Assembly (NCBI RefSeq): GCF_000012985.1
Contig: NC_007645.1
Location: 6,164,001-6,228,000 of the forward strand
Source: Hahella chejuensis KCTC 2396
Lineage (GTDB): Bacteria; Pseudomonadota; Gammaproteobacteria; Pseudomonadales; Oleiphilaceae
Reading direction: 5' to 3'
DNA length: 64,000 nucleotides
Shown one piece after another: positions 39,260 through 47,357 of the stretch; positions within the stretch are counted from its first letter, which is position 1, and each line of letters begins with the position of its first letter. The notes under the pieces are model-generated. The model had not been told where the DNA came from and searched no databases. It saw only the letters and a program-made list of their open reading frames with translations. The position numbers were made by a program, and so were the translations under genes.

Positions 39260-40385
39260 CCTGAAGTAAGCGAGCGTAGAGGCCGTCCAGCCTCTGGGAA
39301 ATCATGTTGGCGTCTTGCGCTGAGAATATGCGGCGCTTGTCCTCGCTGTCCCCCTGAAAAGACCGGCTTGGGTCTTTCGAGTATTGTCCCGCTCTGCTCT
39401 TCAGATGCTGCCGGTCATCCGCAGAGAAAGACACGCCAAAGTGATCTGCGATGCGGTTCTCTACGGCGCCAGGAAGCTCCGTGTAATCCACAACCAGTAC
39501 AGTGCTATCCAGCGACTGCGCCATGCTGTTCATAAGCGCGGCCAATACCTCCATTTGGTAAGACAGCAACACGTCCGAGGCGGCGTCATCCACTTTTGAA
39601 ACAAGATGCGACAATACAGACAAATCTGTTGTCGCCATATGCCTTCCGGCAAGCCTTTGATGAGACGCCAGTATTTCTTCTGGCCGCCGAATTACAAACA
39701 CCGATGGCGAGTCGGGATAGAGCTGGCGCAGCAGCGGCCAGAAGCCAATATCCCAGGCGTTCCACTTCACAATCAGATCCTGATCGCAGCCTCCCGCCAG
39801 CCCTTGCGCAGCCAGCAGAAAACGTAGCGCTTCCGCTTTTTGATTCTTCGCCATATCCTTGTCCAGCAATAACTCCGTCAATACGCTGGATTCTGAGATC
39901 ACGCAGTGCGCGGGAGAGACGGCCAACAAGTTTGACACCAGTGTCGAGCCGCAACGGGACAGATGAAAAATAAAGCCGGCGGGGCGTACTTCATGGAACA
40001 AATGGGAATGCCGGATCAGATACTCGATACGTGTAGCAGGTTTAATGATACCTCCAATAATCGAACGCGCTCTTTGCGTGGCGATGCGCTCATCCCAAAA
40101 AGGCGCCCAGTCTTGTGCGATCGGCGCCACGCCCCATATCACACGTTTGCGCGCGGCTTCATAACGCACTGGCGTCCACTGGCGCAACAGCAAAGGCAGG
40201 TTTGGTTCGAACTCCTCATTGTTGCAGGCCATGAGCGCTGATACAGGGTCAGATTCGCCTTGTTCCTCAACACGGGTATACCCTTTTAAAGTGGAAAGTA
40301 AATCATCAAACTGATGGCAGGCCATACACTGGGCTAACGCCTCTTCTGACTCAAGCAGCCGCGAATAGACCTCGCGACTATCCAT
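39243..40385 (-). CDS. Sulfotransferase-like protein
   Basis: This 380-residue protein has a PAPS-binding loop-like motif FHLSRCGSTLVSNLL (Ser143 region) and a later FVIRRPEEILASHQR segment matching the 3'-phosphate-binding part of sulfotransferases. The first ~130 residues are an extra domain I do not recognise. The ATG overlaps the methyltransferase stop (8 nt), so it is coupled, and GGAGG lies upstream. It is the last gene of a five-gene minus-strand unit with oxygenases, suggesting sulfation of a hydroxylated product. That is inference. Confidence 0.75.
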   Translation of the reverse strand: MDSREVYSRLLESEEALAQCMACHQFDDLLSTLKGYTRVEEQGESDPVSALMACNNEEFEPNLPLLLRQWTPVRYEAARKRVIWGVAPIAQDWAPFWDERIATQRARSIIGGIIKPATRIEYLIRHSHLFHEVRPAGFIFHLSRCGSTLVSNLLAVSPAHCVISESSVLTELLLDKDMAKNQKAEALRFLLAAQGLAGGCDQDLIVKWNAWDIGFWPLLRQLYPDSPSVFVIRRPEEILASHQRLAGRHMATTDLSVLSHLVSKVDDAASDVLLSYQMEVLAALMNSMAQSLDSTVLVVDYTELPGAVENRIADHFGVSFSADDRQHLKSRAGQYSKDPSRSFQGDSEDKRRIFSAQDANMISQRLDGLYARLLQARRTR

Positions 40386-41691
40386 GCAAAGCCTCCAGCT
40401 CATCCATTACCCTGGCGTTGATGGAGGACGCCCGCTGAGCGCTGATGTCTTCCTCTGACGCTTCTTTAAACCACTGTTCAACGTCCTGAAAGCGCCGACT
40501 TTGATATATCGTCGCCAGGGCCTTTTCCATCGGCGCGCCCAACAGTTCAAACACCAACTGATCCAGCAGCCACTCTCGTCTCCGAACCGCTTCATCCAGC
40601 TTACCCGCCTTGGCGTATGCGGCTTTCGACCATATCCGTTTGAGGTGATACACGCCCAACTCTCCCACTTCCGTACTGTCGGGTAAAGGAAGGTCCTCCG
40701 TCGCAGGACGACTGCGATAGGAGAACTCAAAATCCGGGTAATCATTCAGGCGGTAGTGAAAATCCAGCTTGCTACCGGGAACCGGTCGTATGTTTTTCTT
40801 ATATCTGGGCAAAGTCAGCTGCGACTGATTCTCCTGCAGACAATGATCGCCATAAATTCGGATAAACGTCGTTACCTTAAGATCCGTCATACCCTCGTCG
40901 CATTCGGGGATTAACAAAGAACCAGAGAGACAGGAGTCATCGCCGGCATGGAGCGCCGCCGCCGTCGACCGATCCAGCGTAAGCAGCTCACCCAGGTGGA
41001 TATTCTTACCGCTTTCCGAAGAATGCAGCCAGGCGTCCAGCTGCACTGACGCCGGTATCAACATACCAGTCGGTTTTAGAAACTGTTGCAAGTGAGAAAA
41101 TATCTTCACTTGCGGCTCCTGTTGCAGCATATGCTTCATCGTCTCCGATAGCAGAATGTCATAGGACTCGCCATTGGGAGGCGTCCAGACCGTGGCGTCT
41201 GCGCAGGCGATATGAGCGACCCGGTCCGAGACCTTCAGCAGAGCAATCACCTTCTGCAACGCCTCCAGCGAAGCCTCATGAATGTCCAGCAGCGTCACTT
41301 TCAATTTATCCGCAGGAAACAACGGCGCCAGCGGCGCCAATAGAAGCCCGAATGGTCCGGTTCCCGCATACAGCAGCTCCACCCTGTCCTGTCGCTGCAA
41401 TACATCCTGTATCGCCTGATAGACGCCCGCCATGAATATTCGCGTGCGCTCGATATCCCAGGCGCACCTGCCCGCCTCCAGAGGCGAAATCGCCTTACCA
41501 AACCCAGTCTGGGTAGACAAGTCTTCGTTATAGCAGGAAGGATAAAGATCAATTCCCGTCACCGTCGCGAGCGCACTGACCAGCGCATCCAGGTGGGGCT
41601 TGGCGGCGGCGGAGGTCGCGCACAGTAATTTTTGCGTTGTCTCGATAATGCCGTCGGCGTTTATGGGATTATTGGCTCCAGCATCAGTCAT
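40378..41691 (-). CDS. PRMT-like methyltransferase with a C-terminal shared domain
   Basis: This 437-residue class I SAM methyltransferase has motif I LLYAGTGPFGLLL (residues 106-118), then VTLLDIHEASLEAL and a DILLSETMKHML segment recalling the double-E region of protein arginine methyltransferases. A beta-barrel-like part follows. The last ~100 residues (from LPDSTEVGELGVYHLKRIW) align almost without gaps to the N-terminal region of the adjacent PhyH-type enzyme, so they form a separate shared domain. One copy of the ~35-bp element lies just upstream of the start. Confidence 0.78.
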   Translation of the reverse strand: MTDAGANNPINADGIIETTQKLLCATSAAAKPHLDALVSALATVTGIDLYPSCYNEDLSTQTGFGKAISPLEAGRCAWDIERTRIFMAGVYQAIQDVLQRQDRVELLYAGTGPFGLLLAPLAPLFPADKLKVTLLDIHEASLEALQKVIALLKVSDRVAHIACADATVWTPPNGESYDILLSETMKHMLQQEPQVKIFSHLQQFLKPTGMLIPASVQLDAWLHSSESGKNIHLGELLTLDRSTAAALHAGDDSCLSGSLLIPECDEGMTDLKVTTFIRIYGDHCLQENQSQLTLPRYKKNIRPVPGSKLDFHYRLNDYPDFEFSYRSRPATEDLPLPDSTEVGELGVYHLKRIWSKAAYAKAGKLDEAVRRREWLLDQLVFELLGAPMEKALATIYQSRRFQDVEQWFKEASEEDISAQRASSINARVMDELEALHG

Positions 41692-41713
41692 CGTTGCATT
41701 CCTTTTGTTATAA

Positions 41714-41750
41714 ATATGGCAATGATATTGGCATGTTAATAATCAGGCGC
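41714..41750 (-). repeat. ~35-bp operon element, copy 1
   Basis: The + strand reads ATGGCAATGATATTGGCATG then TTAATAATCAGGCGC. It overlaps the stop codon of the PhyH-type gene and lies 23 nt upstream of the methyltransferase start. The core CAAT-GAT-ATTG is dyad-like. Near-identical copies are at 43528 and 44598. Confidence 0.75.
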
Positions 41751-42846
41751 AGGGAAGCGGCGTCATATTTAAATATTGCACGACACGCGGCGTCGCAGCC
41801 CTGTTCGGGCTTGCGCCATGGGGCAGATAGTGATGCCAGATGATCAGCGAGCCCGCAGGCGCGGCGACATACTTGAGTTTAAAGTGGGAGAGATCTTGTT
41901 GATTCGGGTCTGCGCCAGGAGGCAGTTGCGCCATCCAGTCGATCATTTGGCGATGAAAGCCTGGCGCGCAATGAAAAGCGCCCTGATTCTCCGCGACGTC
42001 GGTGAGATAGATAAGGCCTTGTGTGCGCAATTCCGGCGCGCGACTGAAGTCCACGTCCCAATGCAGCCGGGTTCCAAAAAACTGATATAGCGGCGTTTCC
42101 GGCGGATTAAACCCCGCCCGGTCAATCGAGCACTGTAAGCTTTCCGTTCCCCAGATATCTGCAAATGCCTGACGCATTTTTTCGGAAGAACGATTGGCGT
42201 CCAGCACGGGATCACGAAACAATTGCACCATGATGTTTTGCTGCGCCTGATGCGCGAGATACCATGTCTCCGGTCGATCCGGACTTTTCTGCAAAAAGCG
42301 ATAGATTACGTCAACAGAAGCCTGGCATTGAGGCTTATCCAGCACACCTTCCACCACCAGGTATCCATTCTCACGCCAGAACGCAATCTGACTCTCACTT
42401 AGATATTTAGGCGCATCGCCACACCACGGCCCCTCCAGGATTTCCCTGGCGTTCAGCTGCTGTGTGTACGCCCCGGCCCGATAGTCGCCCAGAACTCGGT
42501 TAATATCGTCGATACGCGCTTTGCTTAAACCGCCCGGGTTCTGTTTCAAGACCCAGCTTTCGAACTCGGCGAAACTCGGCTCACCGCAATAGAGAAAGCC
42601 CAGGCACTGATCAAGCCCCAGCCCCAACAGATTCATCAGCGCCACATCTGTTCGCCATTCCTCCTGTCGAAGCCGTTCCTCCAGCTTGCCGCATTTATTC
42701 AAGCGCGTCTTATGCCAAAGCCGCTTGAGACGTTGCACGCCAAGACTTCCCACTTCTTCCGCAGAAGGCAGCTTTTCGTATGTTTGAGTCTGAGGGGTTG
42801 AATTGGATGACCGAGCCCCGGAGCCAGTATTAGGGACATAGCTCAT
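41743..42846 (-). CDS. Phytanoyl-CoA dioxygenase-family enzyme with an N-terminal shared domain
   Basis: This 367-residue protein has two parts. Residues ~26-120 (LPSAEEVGSLGVQRLKRLW..) match the C-terminal domain of the neighbouring methyltransferase. From ~150 on it is a PhyH-type 2OG/Fe(II) dioxygenase with His262-Trp-Asp264, His343 (LPHGASPN) and a following Arg (TPRVVQYLN). The ligand set is complete, so it should be active. The start overlaps the upstream hydroxylase gene by 17 nt, indicating coupling. The substrate is unknown; peptide-bound residues are a plausible target. Confidence 0.8.
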   Translation of the reverse strand: MSYVPNTGSGARSSNSTPQTQTYEKLPSAEEVGSLGVQRLKRLWHKTRLNKCGKLEERLRQEEWRTDVALMNLLGLGLDQCLGFLYCGEPSFAEFESWVLKQNPGGLSKARIDDINRVLGDYRAGAYTQQLNAREILEGPWCGDAPKYLSESQIAFWRENGYLVVEGVLDKPQCQASVDVIYRFLQKSPDRPETWYLAHQAQQNIMVQLFRDPVLDANRSSEKMRQAFADIWGTESLQCSIDRAGFNPPETPLYQFFGTRLHWDVDFSRAPELRTQGLIYLTDVAENQGAFHCAPGFHRQMIDWMAQLPPGADPNQQDLSHFKLKYVAAPAGSLIIWHHYLPHGASPNRAATPRVVQYLNMTPLPCA

Positions 42847-43450
42847 CAAAATACCTTCCTTGACAGGTTAACAGGCTGGTCTCAATTTTCTCTCGCAACC
42901 ACTCGTCCGCCACACAGTCGATAACCAGGTTGATGCGATCGCAGTCCCCCCGATTGATGACAGAGTGTGTCTGATCCACATTCAGGTACCACAACTCCCC
43001 TTCCTGCATGGGAACGAGATGATCATTCACCCAGAATTCCAGCAGCTCATGACTCTCAATCGGAACATGCAGACGGGCCTCGCCGTGCTCCAGCGACACC
43101 CCATGATCGCGATGAGGTTTGATTTCCGCGCCGGGGCGCAGTCGCATCAACCGGACGGATTTAAGCGGGCAACGAAGCGACGCCAGAAACTTGTGCAGGC
43201 CGGGACACTGTTCTAAAACCGGCAGGTCCACCCAGTCGTCACAGCTTTCTATGGCGAAGCCTTGCAGAATTGGATGAGCTTCACGGTAGTGGGCGGGACA
43301 GCGCAACGACATGACATCCCACTCTCCGCTGTAGTCGCGTTGATTGACGTGATGTATCCAGGGTAATTCGCGAATGCGTTGCAGATCAGACTTCAATGCA
43401 GGAAGGTCAATGTTGACATCAATCCTGGCGAACGAGAGCGGTTCCGTCAT
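42830..43450 (-). CDS. Aspartyl/asparaginyl beta-hydroxylase-type enzyme
   Basis: This 206-residue cytoplasmic homologue has the compact Asp/Asn-hydroxylase core: RLRPGAEIKPHRDHG with iron ligands His113 and Asp115, ARLHVPIESHELLEFWVND, and GELWYLNVDQTHSVINRG with His162, then Arg172 (CDRINLVID) for 2OG. All residues are intact. It is paralogous to the next upstream gene, which lacks them. It probably hydroxylates a side chain in a peptide or protein made nearby. Confidence 0.83.
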   Translation of the reverse strand: MTEPLSFARIDVNIDLPALKSDLQRIRELPWIHHVNQRDYSGEWDVMSLRCPAHYREAHPILQGFAIESCDDWVDLPVLEQCPGLHKFLASLRCPLKSVRLMRLRPGAEIKPHRDHGVSLEHGEARLHVPIESHELLEFWVNDHLVPMQEGELWYLNVDQTHSVINRGDCDRINLVIDCVADEWLREKIETSLLTCQGRYFDELCP

Positions 43451-43527
43451 TCCCTGAAATCCTTCTTACTTTGGCCATAGGCGCCGATATCCAGCAAGCT
43501 GGCGCAAATATTTACCTACTAATATTA

Positions 43528-43560
43528 ATATGGCATTGATATTGGCATGTTAAAAATCAG
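43528..43560 (-). repeat. ~35-bp operon element, copy 2
   Basis: The + strand reads ATATGGCATTGATATTGGCA then TGTTAAAAATCAG. It differs from copy 1 at only a few positions. It lies 14 nt beyond the stop of the degenerate hydroxylase gene and ~80 nt upstream of the intact one. Confidence 0.75.
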
Positions 43561-43573
43561 CCATCGGCGCTGG

Positions 43574-44206
43574 TTATGCCGGATAACCATAATAGGCTCC
43601 CATTTCTACATCCGCCTGCTCCAGTTTGGGCAAGCGAGCGCGATTAATTTCCGCATACAACCAGTCGTTGAGAACACCGTCTATTTCCAAATAGACCGAG
43701 GCCTCTCCTCCTGCATTTTCCACCCGCAGGGACAGACCCGGGTTGAAGTACCACACCTCCCCCTCCACCATTTGCGCAGGCGTCTCATTCACACGGAAGC
43801 TCAGTCCTTTGCTTAAGGATATGGGAACCTGCAAACGCACCACATCCTCTCTTTCCAGTGGGTTCAAGGAGTGATAGTCCTCAATGATGATTCCTGGATT
43901 CAGCCGCATAATTCTGGCTGCCGCCAGCGGACATTGCAGGTATTCAAACACGTCCCGCATCTCTCCTTTACGCAAAGAAGCGACAGCATCCGCGCCCGGT
44001 CTGGAAGAGGCGACGCCAGCCCCAGTCACTAATCCGTCAACAGGCAGCGCATCCCAGCCGTCGTTGAAGTTACAGGCGCTAAAATTGCCCTCCCACAAAG
44101 TGATCAGCAGCATTTCAAGGTCACGCAATAACCCACGAACGTCAAAACTCGCAGGAAGACGCGCGCAATAAGCATTGAGGACAACCTGACGACCGACTTC
44201 GCTCAT
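43574..44206 (-). CDS. Degenerate Asp/Asn-hydroxylase homologue (probable pseudoenzyme)
   Basis: This 210-residue paralogue of the gene at 42830 keeps the fold landmarks (RIMRLNPG, VVRLQVPISLSKGLSFRVNE, EGEVWYFNPG) but has lost every catalytic residue. The HRD motif reads Tyr111-His-Ser113, the distal His is Leu160 and the 2OG Arg is Ser170. The reading frame is open and ends normally, so this is not decay by frameshift. It may act as a substrate-binding partner of the active paralogue. It is the first gene of the five-gene unit. Confidence 0.78.
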   Translation of the reverse strand: MSEVGRQVVLNAYCARLPASFDVRGLLRDLEMLLITLWEGNFSACNFNDGWDALPVDGLVTGAGVASSRPGADAVASLRKGEMRDVFEYLQCPLAAARIMRLNPGIIIEDYHSLNPLEREDVVRLQVPISLSKGLSFRVNETPAQMVEGEVWYFNPGLSLRVENAGGEASVYLEIDGVLNDWLYAEINRARLPKLEQADVEMGAYYGYPA

Positions 44207-44597
44207 AATCCGACATCCTTAACTGCCAGCCTGAAACAGCGAGCCGCTTCCGCAAGACGCATTACGCCCGTCGAGAGCCTCTCTCAGGATTTCACAAGCT
44301 GAAAAAGCATCCTATCCTTCTCCCACTTCCTCCAGAAGTATTCAACTTGATTAAAATATAGACACATCCTTGCCAAAGTGAGAAATAGATCATGGAAACT
44401 TTTTGTTAAAGGTCAGCACTCTATAAACAAGCGCAGCCTCTCCTCGCTCAGTGAAATAAAGCATTTTCAATACATGGGGTTACACAGGGAATCATATTGA
44501 CGCCTATCGCCACGGCTGCTTACAGTCCAGGGCCGCCGGCGTCGCTTAGCCTCAGCGGGACCAAACGAAAGCATGGCGCGCCCAGGGAAAAATATTT

Positions 44598-44634
44598 ATA
44601 TAGCAATGATATTGGCATGTTAATCATCAGGCGC
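44598..44634 (-). repeat. ~35-bp operon element, copy 3
   Basis: The + strand reads ATATAGCAATGATATTGGCA then TGTTAATCATCAGGCGC, matching copy 1 except at four or so positions. Here it has no gene stop next to it and lies ~390 nt upstream of the degenerate hydroxylase gene. Confidence 0.75.
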
Positions 44635-44658
44635 ATGAATGCGCCTGCGCGGCGGCCT

Positions 44659-44743
44659 GCCGCGGGAGACAGGGCCTGACCTGTGCAGGCCCTGTCGTTG
44701 CAGACAAATAGAAGGAAGCTTTTTGTCTGCCTGATTAATAATA
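44659..44743 (+). repeat. Two-hairpin dispersed repeat, copy 5 (full length)
   Basis: The first ~60 bases are identical by eye to copy 3 (GCGGGAGACAGGGCCTGACC, CAGGCCCTGTCGTTGCAGAC), followed by AAATAGAAGGAAGC, TTTTTGTCTGCC and TGATTAATAATAAG. Confidence 0.85.
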
Positions 44744-45057
44744 AGCTTGAACGCATCACAAACGCCCTCATCAGCCGCCTCTGCCTACCCCTCATTTCTG
44801 GCGCTTTACTAAACCAACGCACATTTACATCTTAGCGCCATCAAATACCGGCCATATGGCCTACCAGGATCTTACTATTTCGTAATATTTCTTATTTTTC
44901 GCGTAAGCGGCGGGAAATTTCTCGTTTTAGGATGAGGCTACCTTAAGTTTTTCGGACGCGATGCCGGTTAGATTTATCGATATTGCGGATTGATCCGGAA
45001 AGCCGCGCCGCAGGCGCTTATCTCAACAGAGAAAACAACAACAGGAAACTGGCATTT

Positions 45058-46050
45058 ATGAATAATAAGTATTTCATGAAGACTTTGCCTCTGGCGGTCT
45101 CCCTTGCGCTGGGTATCTCACAAGCACACGCGGAATTTGGCATCGGCGCCAACATCGAGCTCGATACAGACATCATCGACAGTAAAGACGGCGACACCAC
45201 CTTCGAGCAAGGCGGCCGTATTGAAGTGAATGTGACCGGCAAAACCGAACTCAATGGTTATTTCGTAGAAGGCAAGGGATCAGGCCTGTTGAAGAAAAGC
45301 GGCGATGCCGCCACCGACGATATGTGGGTGAAATTCGGTAACGACACCTGGGACGTGCAGGCTGGGCGCTTTGAAGCCGTGAACCTGTTCCCTCTGGGTA
45401 AAGACACCGTCGTCGCACATGCTGGCAGCGGCAAAGGCGCCTTTGTGTACGAAGCCAACATGGTGCGTGGTCGCGCAGGTGACGATGGCGGGCAATTCGC
45501 GCTGCATGTTCGTCCCGGCTCCAACCTCAGTTTCGAACTGGCGACTATCTGGGGCGACGCATCGACGGCTGGCGGCAGCGATGGCGACGACACCACTTCT
45601 TTTTCCGGCTACCGTCCGAGCGTAACTTACGCAACTGACAGCTTCAGCATCACCGCTGGTTATGAATCTCTGAGCTATGATATCGACGCAACCACAGAGG
45701 TCGATAAATCAGGTTTCGCATTAACCGGAAACCTTAACGTTGGCGGAGCGAGTATCAACCTGAACGCAGCCCGCGGAGAAGACGATTCAAACGATAATAC
45801 GATCACCAGTTTGGGCGCCAACGTCACCTACGGTAACTTCGGCCTGGGTCTCGTACACTCTGTCTCCGATATCAATGCTGACGAAGACCCCACCGTATCC
45901 ACCCTCTACGTGGCGTACACCCTGCCTTTGTTCAATATAGAAAACGCCAGCATCACCTTTGCAGGATCTACCTCCAAAGCTGACGACCTGACTGACGGCG
46001 GAGACGACGACCTCAACAAAATAAGGACTCGCATTAACTACACTTTCTAA
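45058..46050 (+). CDS. Outer-membrane porin
   Basis: This 330-residue precursor has a signal peptide (KTLPLAVSLALGISQAHA|E) and a barrel-like sequence ending in INYTF with terminal Phe. The WDVQAGRFEAVNLFPLGKDT segment is reminiscent of sugar-selective (raffinose/glycoporin-type) porins, but this is weak evidence. The start is the ATG 11 nt after AGGAAA; an upstream in-frame start would add 25 residues ahead of the signal peptide. Two consecutive hairpins lie downstream. It is monocistronic. Confidence 0.82.
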   Translation: MNNKYFMKTLPLAVSLALGISQAHAEFGIGANIELDTDIIDSKDGDTTFEQGGRIEVNVTGKTELNGYFVEGKGSGLLKKSGDAATDDMWVKFGNDTWDVQAGRFEAVNLFPLGKDTVVAHAGSGKGAFVYEANMVRGRAGDDGGQFALHVRPGSNLSFELATIWGDASTAGGSDGDDTTSFSGYRPSVTYATDSFSITAGYESLSYDIDATTEVDKSGFALTGNLNVGGASINLNAARGEDDSNDNTITSLGANVTYGNFGLGLVHSVSDINADEDPTVSTLYVAYTLPLFNIENASITFAGSTSKADDLTDGGDDDLNKIRTRINYTF

Positions 46051-46090
46051 AAAGAAAGGCCACTCTCGTTCCTTCCTTTCTGTGTTGATT

Positions 46091-46118
46091 GCGCCGCTTC
46101 CACGTGCGGCGCTTTTTT
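46091..46118 (+). terminator. Rho-independent terminator of the porin gene
   Basis: GCGCCGC-TTCCACGT-GCGGCGC followed by TTTTTT, about 40 nt after the porin stop. Confidence 0.9.
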
Positions 46119-46135
46119 GCGTTTACGCATTTTTA

Positions 46136-46172
46136 GCGTGAAGTTGGAGGCGGCTCCGCTTCACGCTTTTTT
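46136..46172 (+). terminator. Second terminator-like hairpin
   Basis: GCGTGAAG and CTTCACGC form an 8-bp stem with a 15-nt loop, followed by TTTTTT. It may back up the first terminator. Confidence 0.7.
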
Positions 46173-46310
46173 ACGCCAGCGCTCCAGCCTTCAAATAGGC
46201 CGTCTTTCCTGAGCCCAACAAATGGCTAATATTATTAAGCGTAGAAAACTTGGCCAGCGATAGGCCGAGGGTTCAACAATGATTGACGCATTTGCCGACT
46301 GAGAGTCGCC

Positions 46311-47096
46311 TCAATGCGCTCCGAGACTCAGATATTTGATAATGATGTTGTCGATGACGTCACGGGACTTCAAGTCCTCGATCACTTGATTGATGCGTGT
46401 ATCCAGACCCTTGTTGGCGTCAACGAGCTGTCGCGACAAAGCGATCACCACTGGGCGATTGACGACTTCATCAACAATGGTTACGTCATTGAAATAGCCA
46501 AGTCTGCGCGCCTGATACATGAAGGTAATGTCTTCCGTTATCGCGCAATCTACGCGGCCATACATGGTCAGCTTGACCAACTGCTCTGCGCCGTTCACCT
46601 CCACCACACTCTTGAAGTGCGTCATATCCAAACTGGGAAAACGATAATTGAAACCGCGCAAGACGCCTACCTGACGGCAATTTTTCAGTCTGTCATTCCC
46701 CACGCCCGCCTCCTCTTCCGCCGCTTTTTTCTTGCGAATAAACGTGGATACAGTCGATGTGTACAGCGGCGATGAAAGCCACAAGGCGTTGAGCGCGTCT
46801 TTGTCATTATAGCCGGTCGTGGTCAGCAGCCCATCCAGAGCCCCCTGTCCCAACATGAGGGTAATCCGAGGCCGGGGGAAGCTTTTCAGGTCAAACCGAA
46901 CTCCTGCGCGAGTCAACGTCTCACGCACTATTTCGTAATCAATCCCAGTCGTTTCACCGTCTTCGGAATGATAGACGTAAGGCTCCACCTCCTCGGCGGC
47001 GGCCAAAGTCAAATGGAGATCCTCGGCGCGACTGAACTGTATCGGCAAACCAGTCGCTATCAGTAGAGCCAAGCTCACCAGCTTAGTTAAGGACAT
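46311..47096 (-). CDS. Periplasmic solute-binding protein, family 3
   Basis: This 261-residue precursor has a signal peptide (SLTKLVSLALLIATGLPIQFSRA|ED) and the family 3 pattern: EEVEPYVYHSEDGETTGIDYEIV near the N-terminus, LDGLLTTTGYN, and VGVLRGFNY in the middle. Such proteins bind amino acids or other small polar ligands. No ABC permease or ATPase genes are adjacent, so it may act as a stand-alone sensor or with a remote transporter. The ATG before the signal sequence is chosen; a much longer frame upstream lacks support. Confidence 0.78.
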   Translation of the reverse strand: MSLTKLVSLALLIATGLPIQFSRAEDLHLTLAAAEEVEPYVYHSEDGETTGIDYEIVRETLTRAGVRFDLKSFPRPRITLMLGQGALDGLLTTTGYNDKDALNALWLSSPLYTSTVSTFIRKKKAAEEEAGVGNDRLKNCRQVGVLRGFNYRFPSLDMTHFKSVVEVNGAEQLVKLTMYGRVDCAITEDITFMYQARRLGYFNDVTIVDEVVNRPVVIALSRQLVDANKGLDTRINQVIEDLKSRDVIDNIIIKYLSLGAH

Positions 47097-47357
47097 TCGT
47101 ATACCGCGTTGCAATGACGAACCGCCACGCGCCTCCCTGCCGCCAGACGTTCGGGTGATGGTGTCTATAAAGAAGAGTAGTAAGGCGGCGAATGCTTGTC
47201 CACCGCCCTTCCCCTCAGAAAGCATCGAAACGCCACTGGGAACTGGACATTTTTAGTTCCAGAACTATCTTTATGTGAAATAAAGGTCTTCGGCGTGGAT
47301 TGTCATTGTCTTACTTGCCGCTCAAGCAGTATCACCCACTACTTCATCATGGATTAA

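Larger units (their letters stand above)
44207..45057. other. 851-nt intergenic region with two repeat types
   Basis: It separates the oxygenase operon (-) from the porin (+). It holds the third ~35-bp element and two-hairpin repeat copy 5 almost side by side. No open frame here has a ribosome site and recognisable product; a small frame of ~32 codons on the minus strand near 44300-44400 lacks support. The porin promoter is probably in the AT-rich 44870-44940 stretch. Confidence 0.5.

Noticed and set aside
41714-41750. TTGGCATG within the ~35-bp element as a sigma-54 promoter
   Set aside because: The GG and GC dinucleotides are not at the required spacing in any of the three copies, and no sigma-54 activator gene is near.
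44300-44400. Small ~32-codon minus-strand frame upstream of the degenerate hydroxylase as a second precursor peptide
   Set aside because: It has no ribosome site, no leader motif like WxxPxF and a hydrophobic, Cys-containing sequence unlike the candidate precursor.
44520-44822. 100-codon minus-strand frame in the 851-nt gap
   Set aside because: It runs through two repeat elements, has no ribosome site and a basic, family-free sequence. It is most likely fortuitous.
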